In this document: positions 23,826-34,972 of the stretch, piece by piece
Numbering within the stretch: position 1 is the stretch's first letter
Layout of the letters: each line of letters opens with the position of its first letter
NCBI GenBank assembly: GCA_024734495.1
Contig: JALMQS010000070.1
Coordinates: 10,264,572 to 10,328,571, forward strand
Reading direction: 5' to 3'
Length of the DNA: 64,000 nt
DNA from: Forficula auricularia
Lineage: Eukaryota > Arthropoda > Insecta > Dermaptera > Forficulidae
Notes under the pieces: model-generated
Databases searched by the model: none
What the model saw: only the letters and a program-made list of their open reading frames with translations
What the model was told of the DNA's origin: nothing
Made by a program: the position numbers and the translations under genes

Positions 23826-24044
23826 AGACTCAGGCAGAATGGAGTGGCTAAATTAATATTAAAAAAATCAAATCTTTTAATTATATTACAGCATGATACG
23901 TTTTATTTAGGACAACTGTCTTACAGTGCTGAATTCATATACAGTTTCGGCTTATAAAGGATTAACTTATGAGGAGAATTTTCTAGGTTAAGTTTCACAA
24001 AAAGGAAATATATTAAAACAAATGTATGTTTTTTTGAGTTTGAT

Positions 24045-24090
24045 TAGCTCGATATATATTTCGGGTTACTAGCCCATCTTCAGGAGTTCA
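24045..24090 (-). ncRNA. Hammerhead-like motif, family A (left arm, same strand as GIY-YIG ORF)
   Basis: On the - strand: ACTC, CTGAAGA, T, GGG, loop, CCC, GAAA, TATATATC, GAG. ACTC/GAG can open stem I, GGG/CCC forms stem II, and ATATAT is self-complementary for a minimal stem III; the cleavage triplet would be ATC. It lies downstream of the GIY-YIG ORF in the same orientation, as expected for a Penelope-like terminal repeat. Confidence 0.5.
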
Positions 24091-24128
24091 AATAAAAACT
24101 GAATACAAATTTGTAAAAACGTTTAACA

Positions 24129-24159
<31 letters not shown>

Positions 24160-24332
24160 GAGAGAGAAGAGTACATTCAGAAAGTTACATCAACAAACAG
24201 AAGTTAAAGTACGTTCAGAAATTACTTTCAATCTTTTTCTTAAAAATTAATAAATTGTTATTATTTAAATTAGAAACAGAAACAAAAACATAAACAAAGA
24301 ACAAAATACAAACACAAATTATGTAATCAAAG

Positions 24333-24800
24333 TTAAGAGCCGATTTTTAATTTATTAATTTTAGCCAAATTAGAATCAATGATTATATCTTTGTCAAAGT
24401 CCAATTGATTATTGAGAATACTGGATTTATTCAGAAGGGCCAATTTAATCTCTGTTGATTCTAGAAGAAGAAGTCTGGGACCACTTCTTTCAAAATGAAT
24501 TGGGGTAGGATTAGAAGTGGAGGCAATATGATTTTCCGAATGTAAATGAAGAGCGAAAGCAGAGGTAGAATCTGAATTAATATCATCTGATCTGTTGAGG
24601 ACTCTAAGAGCATATTCATGTTCAGAGTAACGTTTTTTAAAGGAACGACCAGTCTGTCCAATATAAAAGAAATCACACCCATCACAGTCCAATTTGTAAA
24701 CCCCTGACTTATCTAGTTTATCAATTTTATTTGAACTCCTGAAGATGGGCCAGTAACCCGAAATATATATCGAGCCAATCAAACTCAAAAAAACATACAT
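24333..24800 (-). CDS. Penelope-like element GIY-YIG endonuclease domain (truncated ORF)
   Basis: The 155-codon frame contains SGVYKLDCDGCDFFYIGQTG then RSFKKRYSEHE, a GIY-YIG nuclease signature with the spacing and CDGC insertion typical of Penelope-like elements. The arginine of GRSF, SEHE and a later ESTEI glutamate are likely active-site residues. In the full protein this domain follows the reverse transcriptase and nicks the target. The first ~24 codons are antisense of the inverted terminal repeat, so the apparent start is an artefact of the rearrangement; real domain sequence begins near 24725. The C-terminal HLHSENHIAS...LLNKSSILNNQLDFD region is family-like. No RT is present, so autonomous activity is excluded. 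Confidence 0.85.
   Translation of the reverse strand: MYVFLSLIGSIYISGYWPIFRSSNKIDKLDKSGVYKLDCDGCDFFYIGQTGRSFKKRYSEHEYALRVLNRSDDINSDSTSAFALHLHSENHIASTSNPTPIHFERSGPRLLLLESTEIKLALLNKSSILNNQLDFDKDIIIDSNLAKINKLKIGS
24733..24776 (+). ncRNA. Hammerhead-like motif, family A (right arm)
   Basis: ACTC (24735-24738), CTGAAGA (24739-24745), T, GGG (24747-24749), loop CCAGTAA, CCC (24757-24759), GAAA (24760-24763), TATATATC, GAG (24772-24774). It is the inverted partner of the left-arm motif. An extra T separates the core box from stem II in all family-A copies, which may weaken or alter activity. Confidence 0.5.
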
Positions 24801-25310
24801 TTGTTTTAATACATTTCCCCTTTGTGAAACTTAACCTAGAAAATTCTCCTCATAAGTTATTTATAATGTTTCACCTAGAACCGACACCTAAATCCTTAAA
24901 AATTATTATTATAAAGGATTGAGGATGGGTTTCCTTTATAAGCTGAAACTTTTGAATTCAGCATTGTCCGAAATAAAACGAATCCTGTAATATAATTAAA
25001 AGATTTGATTTTTTTTAATTTAAATTTGCTCTCTCCGACCTGCCTGAGTCTACAACTAACTTATTGAATTTTTCTTTTCTTCTCTTAAATAATTATTTTG
25101 AGATTAAAATAATAAATAGCAGGAGATCGACATTTGATTTGATATTCTCTGTGTACATAACGGTGATCTAATAGACGAAACAAAAAACTTGCATCTTTAA
25201 TTTGTAGGGAAACTTTGTTAACATTATTATGGGTAGATTGAAATAATCGCCATGATCCCATAGCAAATCCGTGGATTTTAAATTTGTCACTGGTGATTGA
25301 TTTTTTTTTT

Positions 25311-26067
25311 TAATGCAATCGAATGCAAGAAGGGGTGCACCAGTAAAGATGCAGCCCCTATGGATCTCGAAAGACCCTTGCATTACCGAAGAGAAGGGAA
25401 AGTTGATTAAGTGAGAGGGTGGAGACGTAGGTGTTTATGCACTCGGGGTTTGAAGGTTTGAAGATTATAATTGCTGAGAAAGATGGAGGCTGGGAGAGAG
25501 TTCCAGTTCCTTGAAGTCATGGGGATATACGTATTGGCGAATGAAGTGGTCCGGTACTTTTCTAATTTGACCGCGAATGAGTGTTGGGAGTCGGCAAAAC
25601 GCGTGCTATGCGCAAAGCATGCTTTGGGGGGAACTATTGATTTTATCTCATCAGAGCACCTGTCGTGATAGTATCTATAGAAAAGGGAAAGGGCAGAGAC
25701 ATTTCTTCGATGAGCTAGCGAGTCGAGGGAGTCGGTGAGGGTAGAATCGTCAATTAGCCTGACGACTCGTTTCTGAATTGCATCCAGGGTAGCAAGAGAA
25801 TATTTAGAGGCTCCTTTCCATAGATGAGAGCCGTATTCGAGACAGGGGCGGATTTGGGCCTTGTAGATGGTGAGAAGATGTAGGGGCGTGAAAAATTGCT
25901 TGGACCTGAATAAGTAGCCAATCTCCCTTGCTGCAGATTTCGCCACAGAGGAGATGTGTTCATTCCAAGACAGGTCAGACGCGACAGAGACGCCCAACAT
26001 GGATTGGCTGTCACACATTTTCAGGGTATTCGAATCGAACTGAATATACGGGAAATTTTTATTTTCA
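25311..26067 (-). pseudogene. Jockey/CR1-like LINE, C-terminal reverse-transcriptase fragment
   Basis: One open frame (about 26067-25407) reads DSNTLK...SMLGVSVASDLSWNEHI, then LLTIYKAQIRPCLEYGSHLW, LDAIQKRVVRLID, and RNWNSLPASIF near the end. This is the region after the RT palm (thumb and C-terminal tail) of jockey/CR1-type non-LTR elements. The stop is at 25407; a 3' UTR follows on the - strand to an A-run at 25311-25301. A stop lies just upstream of the fragment, and the RT palm and endonuclease are missing (5' truncation). The frame is intact over more than 200 codons, so this copy is fairly young. Relatives occur at 41178-41470 (decayed) and 63711-64000. Confidence 0.85.
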
Positions 26068-26069
26068 TG

Positions 26070-27890
26070 CTATTATCTCTATTTTAATATTCTACAACAG
26101 CAGTTTTTCTGGATATACCTCAGTGAATTCAAAAAAATAAAAGTTTCGGATTCATTAAAAACTTTTTCCAATAGGAATATTTTTATTACAAATTGGATTT
26201 TCCAATAGATTAAGAATTAAATCGATAGATTGAAACCGAAAAGATAAAAATAATTCAAAGAGTCATTTGGGACTATTTTATTGTCGACATTGAAGACCTA
26301 AGGATAAAATCTGAAGAAAAAAATGATGACCAATTTTACGAAAGCATCATTATTAAAAATGAATCTTAGAAATTTTGTAATTTTTTTGAAGTTTGACGTT
26401 AAAAATTTTTTAAATAATTTAAATTTATAATAGAAGTTTCAAGTGAAGCCATCTAGATTGGACATTTTTAGTAAGAAAAACTGATAAGAATTTATTACGT
26501 TTCCACACCTATCTCTCAGCTGAAACTTCTTTTTTGATAAACAACTCAACAATCAAAGTATCAAAATTACAATTTCAAATTCATTCATTATTTGTTTAAA
26601 CATCTTTTAAGGTTGTAATAAAATTCAAACAAAAACAAGTGACTCAAATAAATAAAATATTTACCTAGGTAAGTACATGTAATTTTTTCGTTTCTTAATA
26701 AAATCAAGAAGAAGACAGCCTTAATGATTCCCTAGATAAAAATTTTTTGTAATAAAAAACGTTTATATTTTTTAAAAAGATACATTTTAAGAGAAAATGG
26801 TTGAGCAGAAGTCAAAGGTATTTAGCTACTTTTTTCAAATAATAATCCATTAAAAGCCATAGTAGATATACTATATCTATTATTTTTGCTATTAGCTTTA
26901 AAAATGATGATGTCTAAAAAAATAAATAAATGACCTTAATGGAAATATATCGTTGGCTAACAATAAATAAAACGTGAATGGCAGACAGCGAAAGGCTAAA
27001 GATAAATGATAAAAAAAAAAATCATTCTACTTTATTGGACTTCGACATATACAAAGGACAAATACTTAGCTAGAAATTTCATTAAGGGGGATAAAAAGTA
27101 ATTAATCTTAGATTATATTTATTTTGTTTTATTTGTTTGTTTCGAAAAGTTACAATTTTAAAAAATCTCTAAATTTTAGCATTGCATCAGAATCTACTTT
27201 AGTAAGACAATTGACGATAGTCAAAATTATTCTTGGAAAAGGTAAAAGATACCTATGATAACAACGTTCACAAAAAAATAAACTTATAATTAATGACATT
27301 AAAAATAAATTTTAGGCTATTTATCACAAGCATCTTTTTGGTAAGTCTCCTAGCCATTTGGTCAAATTAATCTATCAAAATTACTAGCCCATTATTTAAG
27401 AAATTTTGAAAAACTAAAAAACTACTAGAATAAAGTGTATGTATGAAGATTATGATTGTATGAGGACATGATGAGTCATTCTGATAGCTTGATTGATCCT
27501 TTTCATTTCCACTATTAGCAGAAGTTAAATCTGAGGTAGGTTCTCGTTAATTTTTTCAGCCACTTTTATTTTATCACAGTCATAAAGTGAGACTAGGATG
27601 TAACATGAAAACAATCAATTTATTATAGCTGAGACCAATGTTGTACATTTTAAGCACTACCCAAAAATGGCAATGGAAAATAAAATAAAGTAAGTACTCT
27701 AAAAAAATTATTTAATTTTTTGTTTTAGTTAAAGCCTTTGATAAAGCATTTCATAATTATCGGTTCAAAAATGATAATGTACACACGTCACATCATCATA
27801 ATCAGCCTCGACACATACACATAGGTACACAAATAACTTTTCTAAAGGCCGCTGCAAACGAGGCTTGTTTTAATATTTTTTTGTCTGCTT
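26070..27890. other. AT-rich DNA, no gene seen
   Basis: No exon, RNA gene or clear repeat was recognised. Confidence 0.45.
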
Positions 27891-27898
27891 GCTCCCAC

Positions 27899-28189
27899 TC
27901 AAAATTTTAAACCTAATATTTTCTGAATATAAAAATTATTTTCTTCAGTAGGACAGGTAATCCACTCTATAATAACAACATTTAAATTATTCATAATTGT
28001 AGGTAAAATTGAATTACTGGTGGGAAAATTATCAATATTTATTATACAATTAGGAAAATCTAGGTTAAAATGTGGAAAACCGTGGTTGATTAAATTGGAA
28101 TAATCTTTCATGCTATCTCCTATTGGAATTTGAAAACAATTCATTCTTCCAATGAAGCAATAAATGATTAAATTGGAGATAATCTTCAT
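27899..28189 (-). CDS. Unrecognised 96-codon ORF, doubtful
   Basis: The frame starts with MKIISNLIIYCFIG, which could pass for a short signal peptide, and has four scattered cysteines. The rest is rich in N, I and F, as random AT-rich frames are. No domain is recognised and no neighbouring coding signal supports it. It is listed because it is the longest open frame in a 2.5-kb stretch free of obvious transposons; it is more likely chance than a gene. Confidence 0.15.
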   Translation of the reverse strand: MKIISNLIIYCFIGRMNCFQIPIGDSMKDYSNLINHGFPHFNLDFPNCIINIDNFPTSNSILPTIMNNLNVVIIEWITCPTEENNFYIQKILGLKF

Positions 28190-28600
28190 AATGGGCGCAA
28201 TCCGATTAATGATTATGTAGAGTTAATGTCGATTCACTGGCATTTATAAAAATAAAATTTAATTAAGGCTTGAAATTCGTGGCTGTTGATTTTGATGAAA
28301 GAAGTCAAAGAAATAAGTCAGCTAAAAGTAAAATAATGTAATGTTAATTAACAAACTCTATCCATCTCTGTGTCTGTTAGTGAAAATTTTTTTGTTAAAA
28401 TTATTGAATTTTTAAGAATTGTTATTTTCTGAAAATTCTTCTCAATACCTACTAGTTAAACAAAATTAACGAAAGTAAATTGGAAATGAGAGTCAAAGAT
28501 GAAATTAGATCAGTTTGTATGTACCTACCAAATATCTCAGATGGATATTATATCCCCAAGGAGGTAATTACATCTAGTTAGGGAAGCACAGATTTAGATA

Positions 28601-28742
28601 CACCTATATATAGTATAATAATTTTATTAAGTGTTAGTAGTGTTAGTGAAAGAGCCGGATTATAGCAGGTCAAACTTTATTGAGTCTCGAGCGAGGGTTG
28701 AACTTGGTCCACCGGCATCATCAAGATCACGATGATGAGGTA
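28601..28742 (+). promoter_or_regulatory. Candidate TATA promoter, short first exon and splice donor
   Basis: A TATA box (ctatatatag, ~28601-28611) is followed ~25 bases later by repeated ttagtag/ttagtg, close to an arthropod initiator. About 110 bases on is atgatgag|gtaagtac (donor GT at ~28740), an ideal 5' splice site. The stretch between is GC-richer than its surroundings. It could be a noncoding or ATG-ATG-starting first exon of a + strand gene. No acceptor or coding exon was identified downstream in the window. Confidence 0.3.
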
Positions 28743-29123
28743 AGTACATTACCCTACGCTCCGAATGACTACCTAAACTTTTATTTATAGACCGGAAATC
28801 TGATATAGCATTGTAAAAGTACTAGCTCTGCTTTCGTTCTCTCTCTTCGAATGCTTTAATATATAATGTAAATAAAAAGAGCCAACCAAATTTAACCTTT
28901 TGTAGTATTATTACATATGAATAAATTCCTATAAAATGAATGCTCCATTTGTTTTTCTGTTATCTTTTATTTTCATCCACCGAGAATAATAATAGAATAT
29001 TTATAAGGTAAATTTCAAAAGGTAAACATTTTATTAGCTTAAAAATTTGCCAAAAGGAGGGCGCTTCTATGCAAGTCAAAGGGCTGCTTTTGGGTTAAGT
29101 GGCTGGGGGCCAAGGGCCAGGAC

Positions 29124-29412
29124 CTGCGCTTTTGTTGATGTAGAAGTCAAATGCGGCGAGAGGTCCCTGCGTAGAGGAGCAGTTCGAGTCCCGATACTGG
29201 ACGGAAATGTCCCAGCCCGGAAGTGCCCCGTCTGGCTGCGTGACTCGATGAACGGCGAGGGTGACGCTGGGCAAAACGCTGCCCAGACATTGCTCATGAC
29301 TCGCGTCTTGTGGGGCAATCACGGCAAGCCGCAAAGTGCGAGGCTGCCTCGCCTGCGTGTGAAGTGCCATCAGCAGCAACGCCAAAAGAGTAAACTGCGC
29401 TCGATGGACCAT
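29124..29412 (-). CDS. First coding exon of an atrial natriuretic peptide receptor-like (receptor guanylate cyclase/clearance receptor) gene
   Basis: The - strand frame starts with a signal peptide (hydrophobic core TLLALLLMAL, ending near HTQA). It continues LRLAVIAPQDASHEQCLGSV, LPSVTLAVHRVTQPDGALPG and WDISVQYRDSNCSSTQGPLA, then AFDFYINKSA. This matches the start of the periplasmic-binding-like ligand domain of natriuretic peptide receptors: 'a P' strand, helix with AV.RV, LPGW, D..CS...GPLAA. Conserved cysteines are present. A donor CAG|GTCCTG ends the exon at 29124 in phase 1; the frame past it has no family similarity. The region is GC-rich against an AT-rich background, as expected for a constrained exon. 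Later exons must lie at lower coordinates, behind a long intron or outside the window; none was found. Ligand and enzyme activity cannot be judged from this exon. Confidence 0.65.
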
Positions 29413-29569
29413 TGCGCAGCCGCCTCACGCGAACGCCATCCACGCTTGGTGCGAGGTAGCGAGGCACAGAGAGAGAGCCACCTAGCATCACAAAACGGAA
29501 CAATAGTGAAAATGAAGAAATTTAGAACAAATGAAAATCATGGTTATAAATCTAAATTAGGTTTTTAAA

Positions 29570-31990
29570 TGCCGATTTTCGGTCGCTCATGAAAAGTTTC
29601 TGAAATGTATTTACTTATGGAGAATTAATGGCAAGACATCCCAAGGATATGTAAAGAACAAATTCTAAATAAAATAATTTATTGGAACGGCATTTTCATA
29701 TTCTTAAAAATCGACGTTTCTGAGGGTCTTTCCTCCCTTCTCAGTTTAAAGGGGTCAATGCATGCTATAACCTCCTTGTCTCATTTAACAGCGTTACATT
29801 TTTTTTAGATAAAATCTTGTTGATATATATGGCAAACTATAGTAACAAACAACAGCCATGTTAAAGAGATAGAGATATATCACATTTTTGTTGTTATAAT
29901 TTGCCTTAGATCTAATCGAAGTCGTAGCCTCTGTGTAAACTAAGCTATTGTAACGAAGCAAAATAAGTAATTTATTTTCTCTATGGTAAGAATTAAATTA
30001 CGTCAAACTAGCCTTCGAACTGATGGTTTTATAACGAGAAATAGCTTATAAAATGTCGAAACGTCATGTTTAAAGGATAAAGTAACATATATTCATTATA
30101 TATAAGTGTATGTTTATTTGCAACAAACAGAGAACAACTGTTAACGTTTCGAGACTAAGATTTCTCTTAGACTCCTTTAGATCAAATCTAGAGATTTGAA
30201 ATGACCGTGTATGTCGCCACCAAATAACTCCCGCTTAACATAAAAAGAGAAGGGGGGATCTTAATTCCTTTGGTTAATTAATTAACCTGGATGAAGCGAA
30301 TTAATCTCCTCTCGGTTTTTTATTATGCACGAGTCTCAATCCCCTTCCACTTTGAAGGAATTATTTAGAATTAATATATATAATCTGCAGGCAGGGATCC
30401 CATCCAAGAATGCCTTATTCTGACTTGGTTAAATATTTTAGACTTACCGCTGGTTAAAAGGAACTTAGGGTTGGTTTTAAAGGACAAATGAAGGTGCTAA
30501 TTTATATATTTTAACAAGTTGATGAGGTCATCAAACCGATTTATTAACAGAAAGGACAAAAAAAAACTCAACAATGATTCAGAACAACAAAATAGGTAGT
30601 TATAATAATATTATGATTGAAAATTAGATAACGTAAAAAAATAAAACAAAATGCAAAAACAGAATGAGCTTTGAAAGAAAATGAATCTATTTTAAATATA
30701 ATGAAGTTCTAGGCTTAAAACTAATTTTAAATTAACAAAATTTTAGGAACCTTTGGAATATTGAAATCCTATAAGAAAATATTTATGGACTCTCTTTGAA
30801 TTGAGTTAAACAGTTTATTAAAATATTTAGTGCTTTAACATTAAATTGAAAGAACACCTTTTTATATGGCGTTTTATTTGATAATAATTTAAAATCTCCT
30901 TACTTGGGTTTTACAAAGATTTTACCATCAATTCTGATTGTTTCCTCTGGATAAATATATAATAATAATCCTTTATTACATGGATTAATCTGGATTTCAA
31001 AAGTCGAGTTTTTCAAAAAATATTTCAGACAGTATAGCCTTTTTCTGAAATAGAACCTCTCCAGGTGTAAAATATCTGAAGTTATTAAGATAACTCAATG
31101 TTAAACTTCACAAAACAAGTTTTTTGCAATTTGCAAAATATCCGAAGACTAATAGCGACGGAAAAATACCAGCTCTCTAAGAGAATTAATAGATATTTTT
31201 AGATTTTTAGATTAATTGGAACCAGATATAAATCTATTCCAATATTTCAATCGTCTGAAAATCAAGAGCGAATGAAAAACCGGTGAATATAATAAATGTG
31301 CTTAATGAAAAAACAAAGAGGAAAATTTTTGGACAACGAAAAGTTTCAAGTTATGTCTTTGAATAATGGAGGAACAATGAACCAAGATGGCGAGCGACGC
31401 TTGGTCTTGAGATGCAAGCAGGGAGGTAGGTAGCTCCTTGGATGCAAGCCACTAAGTCGGAAAGTAGCAACTCATTTCGCTATGGAAGAAAATGAATTCG
31501 CAGCGCGCGAGATTTAAAACTCGTGCTTTGAAATCAATTAATTTTAAGAGGGCTTATTCGGCGTGAACAACAACCTCAATGATTTCTCCTTATGAATCAA
31601 CAACTCTGCTACTCTCGGGAAAGTAAATCTTTTCAGATATAGTTTATATAAAAGACAAACGCCGATACTAGCAGAGTTAAGATTTCTATAGAAAATCAAG
31701 AGATATCGTCAACTACTAAATCGGAGGTGTGATCATTTTTATTCTATCAGATGAGTTGTGGTTGTATTCATCCTTTCAAAAATTGAAACATAAAAAGCTA
31801 AAAATGTATTCCGGGCACTTGGCTTGCACATTGAGGTGTAGCCAATCTAACATATAGAACGCGCAAATCTTTCTACTAATAGATTAAATCTTCATCATTA
31901 AAAAAATTACTTACTTGATTCCTAATCTAAACATGCAATCAAACAATATGTTTTGTTTTAAAATCATTTGTATAACTAAAAGATAAACGC
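29570..31990. other. AT-rich DNA with degenerate hammerhead-like remnants
   Basis: On the - strand, 29755-29705 reads CTGAGAAGGGAGG...CCCTCAGAAACGTCGA and 30185-30140 reads a long stem followed by CTCGAAACGTTA. Both resemble family C/D terminal repeats with broken core boxes. 31590-31625 carries the 'ctctgctactctcgg' tail of the small Penelope-type foldbacks, inverted. A GC-richer stretch at 31380-31520 is unassigned. Confidence 0.45.
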
Positions 31991-32149
31991 AGTCGGCGAG
32001 ACGGGTCTCTTGCTAGCATCCTCTGATCTTCCTCAATCCCACCGAACCTACCCTTCCCCCCTAGACCCACCTCCGTCACCATTCACCCCGCCAAACCTAT
32101 ACATGTCCTCTGGACTCTCTCCTCTTCCCCTAACTCTGATCATGCTCTG

Positions 32150-32545
32150 AATCGCATGAATCCGGGTGGAGGATTAAAATGTGTGCACCTCCAACCATTT
32201 TGGTTGGTTGGGTTGACTTTCCGGTTTGGAGAACTGGACATTGAAGTCACCGCTCATTATCATTTGTAGAGTTCCCCCAGTCCTTTTTTATTTAGTAACA
32301 ATATTATCGTTAATAAGCAATAAGTTTCACTTCTGTCGCCGTGAATTCCACGCTCATATATTTCTTTTGTCACATTCCCAACACAAATGATAACATCTAA
32401 TATTCTAATAGATAATCTGGTCTTCTCTAAGACCGAATGACGTATAATCCTTTGCCGCCCTCCGCCTGGTTGATTTATAAAAAGGAACCCAGGGAACTCT
32501 GGGACGGGCGGGCTGGGGGAAATTCTGAACTGAAATGGCAATTGA
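32150..32545 (-). pseudogene. APE-type LINE endonuclease remnant
   Basis: On the - strand around 32270-32165, one frame reads MSGDFNVQFSKPESQ...WLEVHTF. The GDFN motif is the conserved strand of APE-type endonucleases of non-LTR elements. The adjacent GC-richer stretch (31985-32545) has frames interrupted by shifts and stops, including a 93-codon frame with RQRIIRHSVLEKTRLSI. It is probably the ORF2 5' part of a LINE unrelated to the nearby RTE insertion. Confidence 0.5.
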
Positions 32546-33299
32546 CAAGTTGGCTAGGGCAGCTGGAGTAACATCGTCTCTGAACTGATTTGAAATTCAA
32601 TAGCCGCTCTCTCAACATCAGAATTGATCAAAGTAAATACATTTATTAAAAGAGTTGATTTATTTAAATTGAGATTGAATTCAACGATACAGTTTTTTTT
32701 TTTATTTATTTATTTTTTCTATTTAAGTGAAAACTTGGTTATTTAGCGGTGCTAACGAGAAAATATTATAAAAGGATAAAGCTAAAAGTAAATAAATATT
32801 TTATGAAATATTAATTTACTATGAGTTAGGTTTTCTAGGTAACTTGTTTCACGTTAAAAATTAAAAAAATAAAAGAGATATTTTTTTTCAATGTATATAT
32901 ACCGGGTGAGTTTTTTATTTTGAGACAGTCTTATAACTCAAAAACAGTGCATTATATGAAAAAAAGTTTCAAATAAAAGTTTGTTTATATGGAGGGGGAA
33001 ACTATCCTATGCTATTATTTGTCGATCTAGACCAAGCTTTCAAGGGTATTTTAAGGTAAAGTTCTGTTTTTTAAATAGAACCCTATATATTTCTTTTCAT
33101 ATTCATAATCTACAAGAAAAACTGAGCAACTTTCATAAGAATTATTTTTTTATCCGACATCAAATGAACAAAATATTAAATTAATTATTAGATCTCAAAA
33201 AAATTCTTAATGATTATTTTTAACAATTATTCAAATAATAATGATCAAATATTTAATTATTAAATAAATAATTTAATAATAATTAATAATTTAATCATT

Positions 33300-33575
33300 T
33301 TTCGACACTGTTCTGTGACATTCCAGAGTGTTATTGCAAGTCTTCTGGATGAATTCCAGTCCCAATTTCGTTTTTTGGCCTGTTTCAGTTTCTTCGTAGC
33401 CTTTCCATTTCTTGTTATTTTTTAAACAGCTTTACAACACGATAAAATGAAGCTTGAGAGGGTGTATTCCTATCAGGAAAACACTCGTCATCCATTTCAA
33501 TGGCAGCCCCTAACACTTCATCCACATTCACCATAAATTAAGACCATTTCAATTCTGTCTTCAACAAAAAATGCT
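33300..33575 (-). pseudogene. Decayed helix-turn-helix ORF (DUF4817-like, transposon-associated)
   Basis: On the - strand from 33575: FVEDRIEMVLIYGECG, a stop, then after a frameshift AAIEMDDECFPDRNTPSQAS and FYRVVKLFKK, followed by another stop. The pattern 'mVLIYGEC..n...A......FP.R..PS...F.RvvkrF' is that of a small DNA-binding domain often found in arthropod mobile elements (DUF4817). Two stops and one frameshift are visible. Position in the loop of the large inverted repeat suggests it belonged to that element. Confidence 0.5.
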
Positions 33576-33789
33576 CCATTTTTATTATGGTAATACAATA
33601 TAACTATCAACTGGATTGACACGAGAAATAAACTTTTTTAAGCTCAAAAAGTTTAAGTAGTTCATAAGTAGAAAATAATCTTTAAATCTGTCTATAATGA
33701 AGTTTTAAAATCATTATAAACAATTATTTTCATTGTTGTGACTTTTCGATTTAATAAATATTTATTTAATAATTAATTATTTAATGATT

Positions 33790-34972
33790 TTATTTATTTA
33801 TTTATTTAAGCCTTTAAAAGATACATAATTTGTATATAAGTTATAGGTACTGATTACATTTTTTTTTTTTTTAATACATATATATATATATAAGTATTTA
33901 CAATAAAACAAATAATATAACTTAAGTTGTACCAGGCCCAGTTTGGGCATAGGCCTCTCCTAATTTCTTCCATTCTGTTCTTCTTTTGGCGATTCTAGTC
34001 CACTTATTGCCCGCTATTTTCTTGAACTCGTCGTTCCACCTTTTGAATTGTCTTCCTCTTTTCCTTTTTCGTTCTATAGGCCACCATTCCGTTAATATTT
34101 TGGTCCATCTTTCATCTTTAAGTCTTATTATATGGCCTGCCCAGTTCCATTTTAGTTTTAAAATTGTATTTTTAATATTTTTTATCTGCGTTTTTTTGTA
34201 AATGTATTCGTTTTTTATTTTATCTTTTCTTTTTATGTTTAAGATGCTTCTTAACATGGCTCTTTGAGTTGTTTCTAATTTGTTAATTGTCTTTTCTGTT
34301 AATGTCCAAGTCTGAGCACCATATAACATAACAGGAATAACGCATTGCTTAAAGATTTTTATTTTTGAAATTAAATCAATATTTACATTTTTTAAAATGA
34401 ATTTTAGTGACCAGTATTTGTTCCATCCCAAATTAATTCTTCTTGTTATTTCTTTATTCATTTTATCTTTGAAACTTATTATCTGTCCTAAATATGTTAC
34501 TGTTGGATTGTATTCTATATAAGATTTGTTGTCCTTTAATTTTATGTTTGTTTGAGTTCTGGAGGCCATAAATGTAGATTTGCTATAATTTATTTCCAGA
34601 CCATATTTTTTACCTTCAGTGTTTATTTCGTTAATCATTTCTGTTAATTCTATTTTAGAACCTGCTATTAAGACGAGATCATCTGCGAACCTCAAATTAT
34701 TTAGATATCTTCCATTTATTTTGATACCCTTATTTGACCAATTTAAATTCCTGAATAAGTCTTCTAGGGCGCAGTTAAACAGTGCTGGTGATAGAGGGTC
34801 GCCCTGTTTCACACCTCGATTAATTGGGAAGTAAGGTCCATTTTTTTCTAATATTATTCTGGATTCAGAGTTATTATATATTTCTTTTATTAAAGAAACG
34901 TATTCCGTGTTGAATCCTTGTGAAAGCATGGATTTTAAAATGTAGTTGTGTTCGATGGAGTCGAATGCCTTC
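33790..34972 (-). mobile_element. 5'-truncated RTE retrotransposon with 13-bp target duplication
   Basis: The insertion is flanked by ttatttaatgatt at 33777-33789 and 34973-34985. The 3' end (left) carries short TTTA repeats, as RTE elements do instead of poly(A), then a T-run and TA repeats near 33860-33890. The 5' end is cut inside the RT at KAFDSIEHN. The clean target duplication and long open frame show a young insertion into the pre-existing inverted repeat. Confidence 0.9.
33922..34972 (-). CDS. RTE reverse transcriptase (partial, N-terminally truncated)
   Basis: The frame is open from the 5' insertion edge (KAFDSIEHNYILKS) and continues from the internal Met at 34929 for 335 codons. 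RT motifs in order: INRGVKQGDPLSPALFN (~residues 37-53), LRFADDLVLI (catalytic FADD, ~78-87), GLEINYSKSTFM (~115), VTYLGQIIS (~143), then the C-terminal YGAQTWTLTEKTINKLETTQ, LKWNWAGHIIRLKDERWTK, and W..LGEAYAQTGPGTT before the stop at 33922. This order and the WNWAGHI...LGEAYAQ tail fit the RTE clade. The endonuclease and RT fingers are missing, so it is not autonomous; the remaining frame has no stops. Confidence 0.92.

Larger units (their letters stand above)
23826..25051 (-). mobile_element. Internally deleted Penelope-like element with inverted hammerhead-bearing ends
   Basis: Outer ends agactcaggcag (23826) and ctgcctgagtct (25040-25051) are inverted copies. Inverted similarity continues through 'aatcttttaattatatta', 'gctgaattca', 'gcttataaagg', 'gtttcacaaa' and the hammerhead-like segments. 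Between the arms, the - strand carries a GIY-YIG domain ORF, a 3' UTR, an A-rich run (t-run at ~24139-24159 on the + strand) and then the terminal repeat. This is the 3' half of a Penelope-like retroelement with an extra inverted terminal repeat at its 5' side. The reverse transcriptase is missing. Confidence 0.8.

Noticed and set aside
29047..29568. 173-codon + strand ORF
   Set aside because: It is antisense of the receptor exon; its length is a by-product of GC-rich coding sequence on the other strand.
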